64,000 nt of DNA, taken from contig NZ_CP020370.1 in the NCBI RefSeq assembly GCF_002813775.1, positions 2,381,501 through 2,445,500 on the forward strand, given 5' to 3'. Positions 51,601 to 59,207 of the stretch are shown in pieces. The stretch is from Candidatus Thiodictyon syntrophicum (GTDB lineage Bacteria > Pseudomonadota > Gammaproteobacteria > Chromatiales > Chromatiaceae). Both the position numbers and the translations under genes were made by a program. Position 1 is the first letter of the stretch. Each line of letters begins with the position of its first letter. A model generated the notes under the pieces. That model ran no database searches and was not told where the DNA came from. It saw nothing but the letters and a program-made list of their open reading frames with translations.

Positions 51601-52206
51601 AACTTCTTCGATCCGATGTCGCTGCACCGGTATCTCTATGCGCATGCGAACCCGGTCGACAACCGCGATCCGTCAGGTCGGTCCGACTTCAACCTGATGA
51701 CGGTGATGGCCGTCCAGATCCTGGCAAAATCGGCTGGAGTGGGATTCATCGCAATGATCGGCACGAAGGCGCTGGGGATTGCCAAGGACTGGGGCACCGC
51801 CCGGACCTACGGCGTCGGCTTCGCGATGGTCGGCCTGACCTGGTTCACCGGCACCGCGATCCTTGCGGCAGGCGAGCTCGCGGCGGCCGAAGCAGTGGCG
51901 ACCACCGCCATCCCGACCGGTGCGCTGAACCAGTTCCTCTTGGCTGTCGAGGCCGGAGAAATAATGGCTGCCCAGACGCTGATGCGCAGCTACGTACTCC
52001 GTACGTTCCTGTTCTCCTCCGCGGCACGTTGCGTTTTCCTCGACACCGTGGTTGCGGCCGTGCCCTGGGTCGTCGCGGGAGGACTCACCGCCACGGCGAC
52101 CTACAACCAGGGCGTGTATTACGTAACGCCTAATGATCGCGTTCCTCTGATCGTTGCCGGCGTGGCACAGTTGAGATCGCTGGCTGAGGGCCTCGGTTGC
52201 AAGTGA
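45613..52206 (+). CDS. Giant RHS-type surface protein, C-terminal part (FG-GAP, PASTA, Big, RHS repeats, hydrophobic tail)
   Basis: It has 2197 codons in the same frame as the preceding segment. In order: FG-GAP calcium loops (ADLDGDGQVEI, ADLDGDGKAEV, ADVDGDGAPEV), an Ig-like region, two PASTA-like domains (VPNVVNQLLPDARTMIEAAS; MPFVVGDQLAPTNARLTGAG), a Big-2-like domain (IASIVLEPGPGPLLRLAGDE), an Ig domain and a DUF6531-like RHS opening (IPMSGIPLTVSRTYDSRD). About 40 YD repeats (YDA.G....) follow, then the RHS core end (YLYAGEQLDPNLGFYYLRAR ... NPVDNRDPSGR) and a 170-residue tail. The tail has several hydrophobic helices and no family I recognise, as expected for a variable toxin tip. No ribosome site precedes 45613, so expression of this part needs readthrough or reversion. 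No candidate immunity gene follows. Confidence 0.82.
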   Translation: MLTAPNAANQVNTYNPQGTPTEQNVPIVADLDGDGQVEIISGGDVWNLVDGIWTLAWQAEFASVTSGVKLGFEPTSVAVADLDGDGKAEVIIHIIGYDNGPQKNAGGIHIFNHDGTLRRTIPIPFTWINGLLSVADVDGDGAPEVLLAGDSFVYAYRQDGSLLWAKLPPDIISDVVPAIAPIAMPHTTDSPLYVYDLNLDGVPEVILQGTRRLFILNGRTGADLWSIDTESSAYYIHGNPLLVDADNDGHIDILVHVPDRWNCNYGPGTGPVNCKGSAMRISGGDHNWAPGPKVQNQLNFRPAATDDTAQILYDGSVRRDFRQQIQQGTVIDPRLAQTTAFTYKANDGAADSAPATVAIDIKPANSPPVITSIPPSALLRVSPDGTKTIYTITALDPDLGDTVHYELVTSSFGPPSYPGPTVDAVTGNLGLYSCRACGFQRIVMTVAAVDTQGARTEQSFIIDLSPTAVAVPNVVNQLLPDARTMIEAASLKPLVVTELFGPQPAGTVVGQDPLAGTANVALSATVRLTVSKGPQPFTMPFVVGDQLAPTNARLTGAGLTVNVTAAFSTTIPVGDIMAQAPAAGTGLLPGSAPPVALMVSAGGPLPAPIASIVLEPGPGPLLRLAGDELQYTAVAILTDGTSADVTLTAAWSSSATSTATISPTGVAKAIHEGATTLSASLDGKTGQGTLNVAARASSDNTPPTAGITAPADGATVTGPVSIVGTASDTNFLRYELAYALAGEENYTLIAEGTTPVTDGTLGTLDPTTLVNDQYTLRLKVFDRSENESVTTRTVQLTGNRKIGLFSLTFEDLSIPMSGIPLTVSRTYDSRDKTQGDFGIGWRLGFQTLRLRTNRVLGTGWVRTVSGIMVTLSSTDEHKVSLTLPDGRVEEFDMIVSPTANVGSLDFTNVTGFQPRSGTLGQLQALGNNSLLIASGGAQVELVDDSTLKTYSPTLYRYTGADGTQIEISPTGGVQKVTDLNGNTVTFGPGGIIHSAGKSVTFTRDPQGRITQITDPLGNVQNYSYDGNGDLVGHVDAAGGVSKYAYNRGHGLIDMQDPAGNHPSRNDYDGAGRLIATTDANANRITITRTQGVAQELVHDRLGNPTVYDYDAAGNIVAQTDALGGVRTFTYDSRNNQLTETDPLLRVASKTYDSLNNLLASVDFDGNATVRTFNAQGQPLTITDPEGRITTNVFDAGGNLTQTTDPEGGITRFTYNGAGNLLTRTDPLNQVTTFTYDGAGNKLTETDPLGHRTTHTYDANGRMLSTTDANGNTEERAYDGAGRVRSVTDKLGNVTTFTHSPVGDGTKVATKTDALGRVTRYDYDAVGNLVGSRLPDGVADAMTYDGENRELTRTDRDGRTTLFQYDALGRKVRTTHPDGTFATTTWDAADRMLVATDERGNATGYTYAANRQTVTDALGYASVHHFDSKRQRIEFTDPLSRVTTFAYDSQGNLTRTTFPDATFRSTTYDAAKWRIAQTDEAGRSTQFGHDAAGRPIVVTDAAGGVTRFTYDAVGNRLTQTDANGNTTRSVYDAMGRVVSRTRPAGERESFVFNAGGQLLAHTDFNGQLTTFIADALGRVVQKNLPGGVSVPFSWTPTGLRTQAGGDGYRYDTRGRLSQETKASGATLTYTYDAVGNRTALTTPQGMTSYTYDAMNRLATVTDPAGTTTYGYDAAGNLATTAYPNGVIATHSYDTRNRLVNVTNRGPFGLISSYTYSVGPVGNRVQVVEAGPATAGRTVTYVYDSVYRLTQELIVQAPGLNVVIDYAYDVAGNRTQLNRNGTVTTNVYDSNDRLLTETTGATTFRSTYDDNGNLKSRGNGVATEAYQYDAQNRLIGVSGAAGAATFAYDADGMRTGRTVGGVTTTFLLDKARPAAPCGCAGDAQPPLAQVVVETRGAHTITYTYGHALIAQTQPGFGTSFYLADGQRSHRQLTNAAGAVTDTYSFDAFGVLLVGSGSTPNAYLYAGEQLDPNLGFYYLRARYYQQTTGRLVSTDPELGNFFDPMSLHRYLYAHANPVDNRDPSGRSDFNLMTVMAVQILAKSAGVGFIAMIGTKALGIAKDWGTARTYGVGFAMVGLTWFTGTAILAAGELAAAEAVATTAIPTGALNQFLLAVEAGEIMAAQTLMRSYVLRTFLFSSAARCVFLDTVVAAVPWVVAGGLTATATYNQGVYYVTPNDRVPLIVAGVAQLRSLAEGLGCK

Positions 52207-52459
52207 GCGCCGGTCGACGGACGCGCGCCGACGACCCTTTACTTACGGAAGCACCGCCCGATCAGCTAGTCCGCCGCGCCCATGCCAACGCGAAAAGTGC
52301 CCGCGCCGGCACGCGACTGATCGGTGCCGCGGGAACCATCGACGCCCGTGCCGCGCCGTGGTAAAAGGCAGAAGTGCCCGTGGGTGTCGTGCGCTCCGCG
52401 CGTAACCGTTCAGCCTGCCCCCACCCCAACCCTCCCCGACTAAGGGGGGAGCAAGAGGA

Positions 52460-52622
52460 TCAGGCGCTTGCGCTGTCGGCGCAAGCGGCGGACCGGGGCG
52501 GGCGCAAGGCTCGGCTCCCGGCGGCTGTCTGCCGCGGTGTCGGCGGGCGTTCCGGGGCCTGAGCAAGGTGGTGGCAACGGCGATGATGAAACCAAGACGA
52601 GACCAAGACCAGGACCAAGACC
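52460..52622. repeat. Hairpin and AGACCAAGACC direct repeats before the chemotaxis cluster
   Basis: CGCTTGCGC/GCGCAAGCG (52464-52485) is a hairpin. At 52589-52622 the words ACCAAGAC and ACCAGGACC are repeated (ACCAAGACGAGACCAAGACC, then AGGACCAAGACC), another short-unit tandem array, here with one arm. The rest of 52207-52643 has no gene I can support. Confidence 0.55.
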
Positions 52623-52643
52623 GCAGGTCGGTGAGGGCGCGCG

Positions 52644-53234
52644 ATGAGTGATGACGGCGACCCGTGGCCGACCGCCGCGGTGCGGCCCGGTGCCCAGGTC
52701 CGCAACGGTGCCGAATTGTATGAGCTGGTCGCCGGGGTCGCGGCGCGCTATCCGGCCCCGGGGGTTCGCCCACCGGCGGATCAGGTCGGGCTCGCGCACT
52801 GGTCCGGGCTCCTGGTGCGGGTCGATGACTGGTGCTTCCTGGCGCACTTGGACCAGATCGCCGCGGTGCTGGAGGTCCCGCCCGACCTGACCCCGGTGCC
52901 TGGAACCGGGAACCGGGTGCGCGGGATTGCCAACCACCAGGGCACCCTGTTGCCGATTCTCGACCTGGCTGCCCTGATCGGTGGCGGACCCGCGGCCCGG
53001 TGCGACACTGAGCGCGTCCTGGTGGTGCACCAGGACGGCCCCCCCTGCGGCCTGGCGGTGACCGCGGTGCTCGGCCTGCGCCACTGCGACCACGGGGCGC
53101 GCCGGGCCCCGCCGCCTGGCGGCCCCGCGGTGCTGCGGCCCTTCGTCGATGAGGCCTTCGACCTCGCCGGCGAGGTGGTGCCGGTGCTCGCCCTGGACCT
53201 CTTGTCGGCGGCTCCGCCGATGGGTCTTGGCTAA
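52644..53234 (+). CDS. CheW-like protein, PilI position
   Basis: The protein has 196 residues from ATG 52644. A CheW fold is readable: WSGLLVRVDDWCFLAHLDQI, AAVLEVPPDLTPVPGTGNRV, RGIANHQGTLLPILDLAALI and RVLVVHQDGPPCGLAVTAVL, ending with FVDEAFDLAGEVVPVLALDL. It would bridge the PilJ-like receptor and the ChpA-like protein encoded next, as PilI does in type IV pilus chemosensory systems. It is the first gene of a tightly packed four-gene cluster. pilG/pilH-type response regulators are not present in the window. Confidence 0.85.
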   Translation: MSDDGDPWPTAAVRPGAQVRNGAELYELVAGVAARYPAPGVRPPADQVGLAHWSGLLVRVDDWCFLAHLDQIAAVLEVPPDLTPVPGTGNRVRGIANHQGTLLPILDLAALIGGGPAARCDTERVLVVHQDGPPCGLAVTAVLGLRHCDHGARRAPPPGGPAVLRPFVDEAFDLAGEVVPVLALDLLSAAPPMGLG

Positions 53235-53262
53235 GTTCAACCGGACCTGGAGTCGGTACAAG

Positions 53263-55281
53263 ATGGCGATACGAACCAAGACAGGTGCCGGGACGGCCGA
53301 CGGCACCGCGCCTGTCGGCACTGCCGCGGCGGTGACGATCAGCCTCTGGCTGTGCCTGGCGCTCGGTGCCGGCCTGGCACTGACGAGCGTCGTCCTGACG
53401 TGGGACCTGGACGCGCGCATCCTGAGCCGGTCGCGGGCGGCGGCCGCCGCGCAGGTGGCCGGCCGGCAACTGGTGCACTCCGCCGCGGCGGCGCTGCAGG
53501 GAGACGAAGGTGCCTTTGCCCAGTTGCGCGGCGAGCGGGATCACGTGCAGTCGCTGATGGACGGGCTCACCGGCGGGGTCCCGCTGCCGCCCGGCGCAAC
53601 GCCGATGGCGACGGCACAAGGCGCCTGGCTTGCCTATCGTGAGGCCGCTGACCGGATACTGGCCGCGCAGGACGCGATCGTGGGGGTCCGTGCGGCACTC
53701 GCCGCGACGACCCCCCTGCTGAACGAGCTTGCGGCGTCGATGGCGAAGTCCGCTGAGCTGATGGCCGCGCAGGGGGCGCCCGCGGGGCAGGTCCTGGAGG
53801 CGGGCTGGCAGCTGGCGCGGATCGCGACCATGAGGTCCGACTTTCGGTCACTGCCGGGCATCGACGGTGCGCCCCCTTACGCTGGTGACCCCGGCACGGT
53901 GGCGCTCGCGACCTTTGGCGCGAGTCTCCAGACCCTGGTTGCCGAGGCCGGCGCCCGGGCCGAAGCGGCGGCCGGGCCCTCGCTTCAGGAGACGGCCCAG
54001 CTGTTCGAGGCCGTGCGCCTGGCGGCGGACCCGATAGCCAAGTTGGCCCCCCAGGCCCAGCCCGTGCTCACGACCCTGGAGCCCATGCAAGCGGACGCGC
54101 AGCAGTTCGCCGCCGCCCTCGACCCACTGGTGGCGGGGGCTTGGCGGGACCCGCGTACGACGCGACTGGGCCCGCTGCCGGTCGGCCCCTGGTCGGCCCC
54201 GGTATATGGCGCCCTGGCCCTGGTCAGTGCGCTCCTGCTCGCCCTGCGCGCACTCCGGCGCCGGGAGGGCGCCGCCCGCCGCCGGGGCGAGCGGGACGCC
54301 GCGGCTGCCCTGGTCCTGCGGCAGGCGTCGGACAGCCCGCCCGCTGACGGCAGTGCTGACGGCTTCGATGATCGTCTTGAGCGCGGCCGCCCGACTGGCC
54401 CGGGGCTCGGGGCCGACGAGGATGGGGTGGGAGGACAACTGCGGCTGCACCACAGCATCGATGCGACTGCCGGTAAACTGATGGCATCGGTCGCGCAGAC
54501 GCGTGCCGAGGCCTTGCACCTGCGCGAGGCGGCGGCCGTCCAGGCGGGGCAGATCGCGCTGCTCTGCGGTGCCGTCCAAACGCTCATTGCTGACTTGGAT
54601 GCGCTCGGTGGCCAGGCCGCCGCGTCCGCCGGAGCGGCGACGCAGGCGGCGGCCGTGGCCAGGCGCGGCATCCAGATGGGGCGCGAGGCCCTCGCCGGGA
54701 TGGCCGCCGCCGGCGGCCGGTTCCATGCGGGCAGCGAGTACCTCACTCGTTGCGGCGAGACCGCGCAGACGCTCGCGGCCCTCCTCGAACGGCTCGCCGA
54801 TAGTGTCGATGAGAGCAACATCCTGGCTCTGAACGCGGCCATGCAGGCGGCCAGGGCGGAGGAGGCGGGGCATGACTGCACGGTGTTCGCCGAGGAGGTG
54901 CTGCGCGTTGCCGGGGCGTCCGGCGACAGCACCGGTCAAGGCCAGGCCCTGGTGCGCACCCTCCAGTCGGATCTGGCGGCGGCGTGGTCGTCCTTGCAGA
55001 CCGGCAGCGCCGCCGCGGCGCCGGTTGCCGATCTGCTGCCGCAGGCCGGGGAGGCCTTGACCCAGATCGAGACTGCCGGCGTCGCCGGTGCCGATCTGGT
55101 CAGGGGTGTGGCCGACGCCATACAGCGCCAGTCGCAGTCCCTCACCGACACGCTCCAGCCGCTGCGCGCCATCACCGCGCAGAACGCGCAGGGGATCCGC
55201 GGCCTGGTCCAGGCGCATGAGGATTTGGTGACAGTCGCCGCCGAGCTGCAAGGCTTGGCGGCCGCGTTGCGGATGCCATGA
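53263..55281 (+). CDS. PilJ-like methyl-accepting chemotaxis protein
   Basis: The start is ATG 53263 (MAIRTKTGAGTADG). The frame is open from 53149 inside the cheW gene. It has 672 residues. One membrane helix lies at about 20-45, then a helical PilJ-type periplasmic domain (QVAGRQLVHSAAAALQGDEG ... WQLARIATMRSDFRSL), a second helix at about 315-335 and a cytoplasmic signalling helix pair whose tip reads VDESNILALNAAMQAARAEE. That is close to the canonical MCP tip but unusual in the flanks (AGHDCTVFAEEVLRVAGAS for RGFAVVADEVR.LA). Its TGA overlaps the next ATG (ATGA at 55278). Confidence 0.85.
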   Translation: MAIRTKTGAGTADGTAPVGTAAAVTISLWLCLALGAGLALTSVVLTWDLDARILSRSRAAAAAQVAGRQLVHSAAAALQGDEGAFAQLRGERDHVQSLMDGLTGGVPLPPGATPMATAQGAWLAYREAADRILAAQDAIVGVRAALAATTPLLNELAASMAKSAELMAAQGAPAGQVLEAGWQLARIATMRSDFRSLPGIDGAPPYAGDPGTVALATFGASLQTLVAEAGARAEAAAGPSLQETAQLFEAVRLAADPIAKLAPQAQPVLTTLEPMQADAQQFAAALDPLVAGAWRDPRTTRLGPLPVGPWSAPVYGALALVSALLLALRALRRREGAARRRGERDAAAALVLRQASDSPPADGSADGFDDRLERGRPTGPGLGADEDGVGGQLRLHHSIDATAGKLMASVAQTRAEALHLREAAAVQAGQIALLCGAVQTLIADLDALGGQAAASAGAATQAAAVARRGIQMGREALAGMAAAGGRFHAGSEYLTRCGETAQTLAALLERLADSVDESNILALNAAMQAARAEEAGHDCTVFAEEVLRVAGASGDSTGQGQALVRTLQSDLAAAWSSLQTGSAAAAPVADLLPQAGEALTQIETAGVAGADLVRGVADAIQRQSQSLTDTLQPLRAITAQNAQGIRGLVQAHEDLVTVAAELQGLAAALRMP

Positions 55282-58200
55282 CGAACGGCGCGCGGACCGG
55301 TGGTCCGGGCGCTATCCCCGGGTCTGAATCAGGACCCGATCCAAGGGTCTACACCAAGGGAAGTCATCCCATGGCAGAGAAAGTTGTCGGTGGCCTGAAA
55401 TGGGTCAAAGGTGAGATCGCCATGACCCTGCGCCGGGTCAAGGGCCTGGTGGAAAGCTATGGGCAGACCAGTGAGCCCAGTGCCTTGGGCGATGCGGTGG
55501 AGGCCTTGTTCGAGGTGCGCGGGGTCCTGCTCGCGCTGCAGCTCACGCTGCCCGCGCGCCTGGTCGACGAGATGCAGCGGTTGTGCGATGCCATGGCCGA
55601 GCGTCGGGTGCGTAGCCCCAGGGAGGCGGCCGAGGCCATGATGCTGGCCCTGATCCAGTTGCCCAGTCATCTGGACCGGCTGGACGCCGGGGCCGAGGTC
55701 CTCCCCTTGAGCCTCTGGCCGACCATCAACGATCTGCGCGAATCCCGCGGCGCCCCGCCGCTGACCCCGGCGGAGTTGCTGGTCCCCGGCTCGGTGCTGG
55801 CGATGGAGGACGAGGACCTGCCCCCGGAGGCCCTGGAGGCGCTGGCCGTGGCCTTGCGCAAGGTCCGGCCGCATTTCCACCGCCACCTGGTCGACTGGTA
55901 CCGTCCCGACACCGCCGCCGAGGGCCTGATTAAGCTCAGTCGCCTGTTCCAACAATTGCACCGCTTCATCAAGGACGGGATTCTGGCCGATCTGTTCCGC
56001 CTGGCCGAGGCCTATGCGGCAGGTCTGCAACGCGGCCAGGTGGCCGCCGATAGTGCCGCCCGGGCCCTGGTCGGGCGTCTGGACCGGGTCTTCAAGCCCC
56101 TCGTCACGCCCCCCCCGGCTTGGCCGGAGGCTGCGATCCGGGATCTGATCGATGAGTTCCTGACCGAGTTGGATCAAGCCGAGGTACAGCCGGTGTTGGT
56201 GGCCGAGATTCGCGCCCACTGCGCCCGGCCGGCGGTCGATCTCCCGGTGTTGGAGGGGGCGCCCGAGGCCCTGGCCGGCCTGGCCGAGGCGATGCTGGGC
56301 GAGCTTGCGATTCTCAAGGAGTGCCTGGACCTCTTCGTGCGTGGTGAGCATGACGACCGGACCCCGCTCGCCGCGCTGCGCACGGGGATGCGCAATCTGG
56401 CGCGCGCACTCGAAGGCGCCGACACCGGCGACACGGCCGAGCGCCTGCGCGCCCTGGCGGGCGGTTTCGGTGACCTGGCAACCGCCGATGCGGCCACGGA
56501 TGCGGCGCGTCTGCAACCCCTGACGGCGGAGCTGCTGGGGATCGAGACGGCGCTTCAGGCTTATGCCGCGCAGCGTCCGCGGTCCGCCCGCGGCGAGCGT
56601 GCCCCCGGTCTCGCGGCCATGCAGTTCGCGGCGGCGGCGCCTGCGGCACCCGCGCCACCGGCCGCGCCGGCGCCGGATGATCCTGCCGCGGGGGCGGCGT
56701 CCGCGCTTGGCGGGTACCCTGGAAGCGGGCGGGCCGGGGCGGGGATTGCGCCGGAGTTCCTGGACATCTTTCTGGAGGAGGCGCGGGAGGAGCTCGAGAG
56801 CATTGGCGAGCAATTCGTGCGCTGGGGGGCCAACCCGGGCGATGAGGTCGCCCTGGCCCAACTGCGCCGCGGCTTTCATACCATGAAAGGCAGCGGGAGA
56901 CTGGTCGGCGCGGCGCGTGTCGCCGACCTTGCCCAGGCCGCGGAGGATATTCTCAACGGGTTGATCGAGCGCAGTCTGAGTCGCGATGCCGACCTCTTGG
57001 CCTATCTGGCGGAGGTGGTTGACCTGATGCCCGAGCTGGTGAACGCGGAGGCGCAGAACCGCCCCCTGGACACCGTCGCCCTGTTGCGCAGGGCCGCCGC
57101 CTGGGTCCGGTCCCCGCCATCGGCGGTGGCCCCCTCGCCAATTGCGCCGTTCCCGCCAGTGGCCGCGGTCGGGCCGGTCCCGGCGGACCCGGTGACGCCC
57201 GCCGCATCCGAGGGGTTACTGATCGAGTCCGCAGACCGCTGGTTCGAGGCCCAGCCCGGCCGGTCGGCGCCGACCGCGGCGCCGCCGCCGGACTGGCCCC
57301 CCGGCGCCGGGGCCCGGGATGACCCCGGCAGTGCGGCGGTCGCGGACGATAGTGATCGGGTGAGTCGGTTTGCGGCCGACCCGGAGTTGCTGGACCTGTT
57401 TCGCGGCGAGATGGTCCACTATCTCGCCGATCTGCGCGCCTTCCTGGGGCGGGCCGCGGTCGGTCAGGCGGTGCCGGACGAGGCGACGGTGCGCGCCCTG
57501 CATACCCTCAACGGCAGCGCCGGTATGGCCGGTATCGACTCCATCGCCCAGGTGGCGCAGTCCCTGGAGCAGCGGTTGCGCCCGTTCCAGGTCGCGGCCA
57601 GCCCGGTGCCGACCGCGCTCTTGGACCTGATCGAGCGGGCCCTGGGCGCCATCGCTGCCCGCATCGCGGAGGTCCCGACGGGGGGGCCGGGGGTCGCGGC
57701 CCTGGGCGCCGTGACAGCGGCCCTTGCCGCCTTGCCGGAACCGGGGCCGGAGCCGGAGTCGGGGCCAACGACCATCGGCGTAGCGGATTCAGGGTTCGCC
57801 GAGTGGTCGGCGCCTACCCTCCCGGGTGGCACCCAGGGGCGCGCGCCGGGCGCGGATTCCGCCGCCATCGACCTGGCATGGCGGGATTCGGATCTGGCGG
57901 ACTTCTTGACTTGGCCACCTGAGCCCGGGCCAGGCCCGGAGCCGGACGCGCAGGGCGCGGCGCTGTCCGCGGACGAGCCCTTTGCCGACCCCTTTGCCGA
58001 CCCCTTTGGTGACCTCTTTGCCGACCCCTTTGCGGCGCCGGGCACGGTCGTCTCCGCGGACAGCCTGCCGGACCTGCTCCCAGTGCCGGTGCCGCCGCCG
58101 CCCGCCCCGGTGTCCTCGTTCCCGCTCGCCCCGCGGCCGGCGGACGAGGACTCCGCCACCGGTGCGGACGCCTTGGCCGCCGAACTGGCACAGGCATTGA

Positions 58201-59207
58201 ATCTCCTGGACGGAGAACTGGCGTCCGACGAGCGGCGGGGGCGGGCGGGGGACGGTGCGGCGCCGCCCGCCCCGCCGGCGGTCGCACCGGCGGTTGCGTC
58301 CAGCGACGCCCGCGACTGGGAACTGGTGCCGCTGGACTTGCCGCAATGGCTGGCGGCGGGGGAGGGGATCGATCAGGAGACGCCGCGCCTGTCCGTCGGC
58401 GTGCCCGAGTCATTTGCGCTGGTCGAGTCCGCCGACGCATGGGAGCCGTTGGCCGAATTGCCCGCGTCGCCCGCGGCGGCAGCCGGGGGCGAGCCGGCCG
58501 CCGACACCGATGGCGGCGTCGCGGGCACACCCAGCGTTGAGGCCGCCCCGTCCGCGGAACCGGCGTCGGACCTCATAGAGGTCCTTGGGTCCGCGGTGGT
58601 CGACCCGCAATTGCCCACACCATGCCAGTCCCCGGAGCTGTCTCCCGAGCTGTCGGCGCACGCCGTGCATGACGGGCTTGCGCGCCTGCAGCCTCCCCTG
58701 CTGCCCGCCCTCCTGGTGGGCGTCGCGGGCCAGGTCTACGCGGTTCCCCTGGCCGGCGTCGCGGGCCTGGCGCGTATCCCCCGGGACGATTTGGCCGCTA
58801 TCTACGCCGGTCAGGGGCAGGATTTTTCCGCGCAGGATTGCCGGTACCGGGTCGCCCACCTGGGCCGTTTGCTCGATCCCACGGCGGCGTCGGACCTGGA
58901 TCAACGCCGGTGGCTGCCCCTCTTACTCACGAGCGCGGGCGCCCCGCGCCTGGCCCTGCAGGTGGACCAACTGATCGGTATCACGCGCATCACGGTCACG
59001 CCGCTGGGACTAGGACTCGCCGCGGTGCGCTGGCTCGTCGGTGGCACCATCCTGGCGGACGGGCGGGTCGCCCTGATTCTGGATGCCCAAGCCCTGGCGC
59101 AGACCGTCGGCGGCCGAAACGAGAGGCCCGGTGCGGACGGCGCAGCGGCGGCCGTTCCCCTGAACCAAGAGGAGCCGGGGCCGCTCGCCCCGGCGCCGGC
59201 AAGGTGA
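55278..59207 (+). CDS. ChpA/PilL-like scaffold with Hpt and CheW-like domains but no visible kinase domain
   Basis: It has 1309 residues from ATG 55278 (ATGA overlap). ATG 55371 with a GGAAG site is the alternative. The N-terminus (LKWVKGEIAMTLRRVKGLVE) and the next about 450 residues resemble the N-terminal helical part of ChpA/PilL. Hpt1 has HTMKGSGRLVGAARVADLAQ (His534). Hpt2 has HTLNGSAGMAGIDSIAQVAQ (His742) with Asn in place of the usual Lys. Then come about 330 residues of Pro/Ala/Asp-rich linker with tandem FADPFADPFGDLFADPF, and a C-terminal CheW-like domain (about 1140-1290, LLVGVAGQVYAVPLAGVAGL ... VGGTILADGRVALILDAQAL). The dimerisation helix, the ATPase N/G boxes and a receiver domain are all absent. 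It can only relay or hold phosphate made elsewhere, or act as a scaffold. Confidence 0.83.
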   Translation: MTNGARTGGPGAIPGSESGPDPRVYTKGSHPMAEKVVGGLKWVKGEIAMTLRRVKGLVESYGQTSEPSALGDAVEALFEVRGVLLALQLTLPARLVDEMQRLCDAMAERRVRSPREAAEAMMLALIQLPSHLDRLDAGAEVLPLSLWPTINDLRESRGAPPLTPAELLVPGSVLAMEDEDLPPEALEALAVALRKVRPHFHRHLVDWYRPDTAAEGLIKLSRLFQQLHRFIKDGILADLFRLAEAYAAGLQRGQVAADSAARALVGRLDRVFKPLVTPPPAWPEAAIRDLIDEFLTELDQAEVQPVLVAEIRAHCARPAVDLPVLEGAPEALAGLAEAMLGELAILKECLDLFVRGEHDDRTPLAALRTGMRNLARALEGADTGDTAERLRALAGGFGDLATADAATDAARLQPLTAELLGIETALQAYAAQRPRSARGERAPGLAAMQFAAAAPAAPAPPAAPAPDDPAAGAASALGGYPGSGRAGAGIAPEFLDIFLEEAREELESIGEQFVRWGANPGDEVALAQLRRGFHTMKGSGRLVGAARVADLAQAAEDILNGLIERSLSRDADLLAYLAEVVDLMPELVNAEAQNRPLDTVALLRRAAAWVRSPPSAVAPSPIAPFPPVAAVGPVPADPVTPAASEGLLIESADRWFEAQPGRSAPTAAPPPDWPPGAGARDDPGSAAVADDSDRVSRFAADPELLDLFRGEMVHYLADLRAFLGRAAVGQAVPDEATVRALHTLNGSAGMAGIDSIAQVAQSLEQRLRPFQVAASPVPTALLDLIERALGAIAARIAEVPTGGPGVAALGAVTAALAALPEPGPEPESGPTTIGVADSGFAEWSAPTLPGGTQGRAPGADSAAIDLAWRDSDLADFLTWPPEPGPGPEPDAQGAALSADEPFADPFADPFGDLFADPFAAPGTVVSADSLPDLLPVPVPPPPAPVSSFPLAPRPADEDSATGADALAAELAQALNLLDGELASDERRGRAGDGAAPPAPPAVAPAVASSDARDWELVPLDLPQWLAAGEGIDQETPRLSVGVPESFALVESADAWEPLAELPASPAAAAGGEPAADTDGGVAGTPSVEAAPSAEPASDLIEVLGSAVVDPQLPTPCQSPELSPELSAHAVHDGLARLQPPLLPALLVGVAGQVYAVPLAGVAGLARIPRDDLAAIYAGQGQDFSAQDCRYRVAHLGRLLDPTAASDLDQRRWLPLLLTSAGAPRLALQVDQLIGITRITVTPLGLGLAAVRWLVGGTILADGRVALILDAQALAQTVGGRNERPGADGAAAAVPLNQEEPGPLAPAPAR

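Noticed and set aside
47203-51645. Minus-strand ORF of 1480 codons
   Set aside because: It is the antisense shadow of YD repeats in the RHS gene; the apparent VG/RI pattern comes from the repeat periodicity.
52243-53619. Minus-strand ORF of 458 codons as a possible immunity protein for the RHS tip
   Set aside because: It is antisense to the cheW- and pilJ-like genes, Arg/Pro-rich shadow coding with no membrane or immunity-like pattern.
55329-56879. Minus-strand ORF of 516 codons in the ChpA-like gene
   Set aside because: High GC leaves the opposite strand open; its Gln/Gly/Leu-rich content matches no family and the plus strand has clear Hpt domains.
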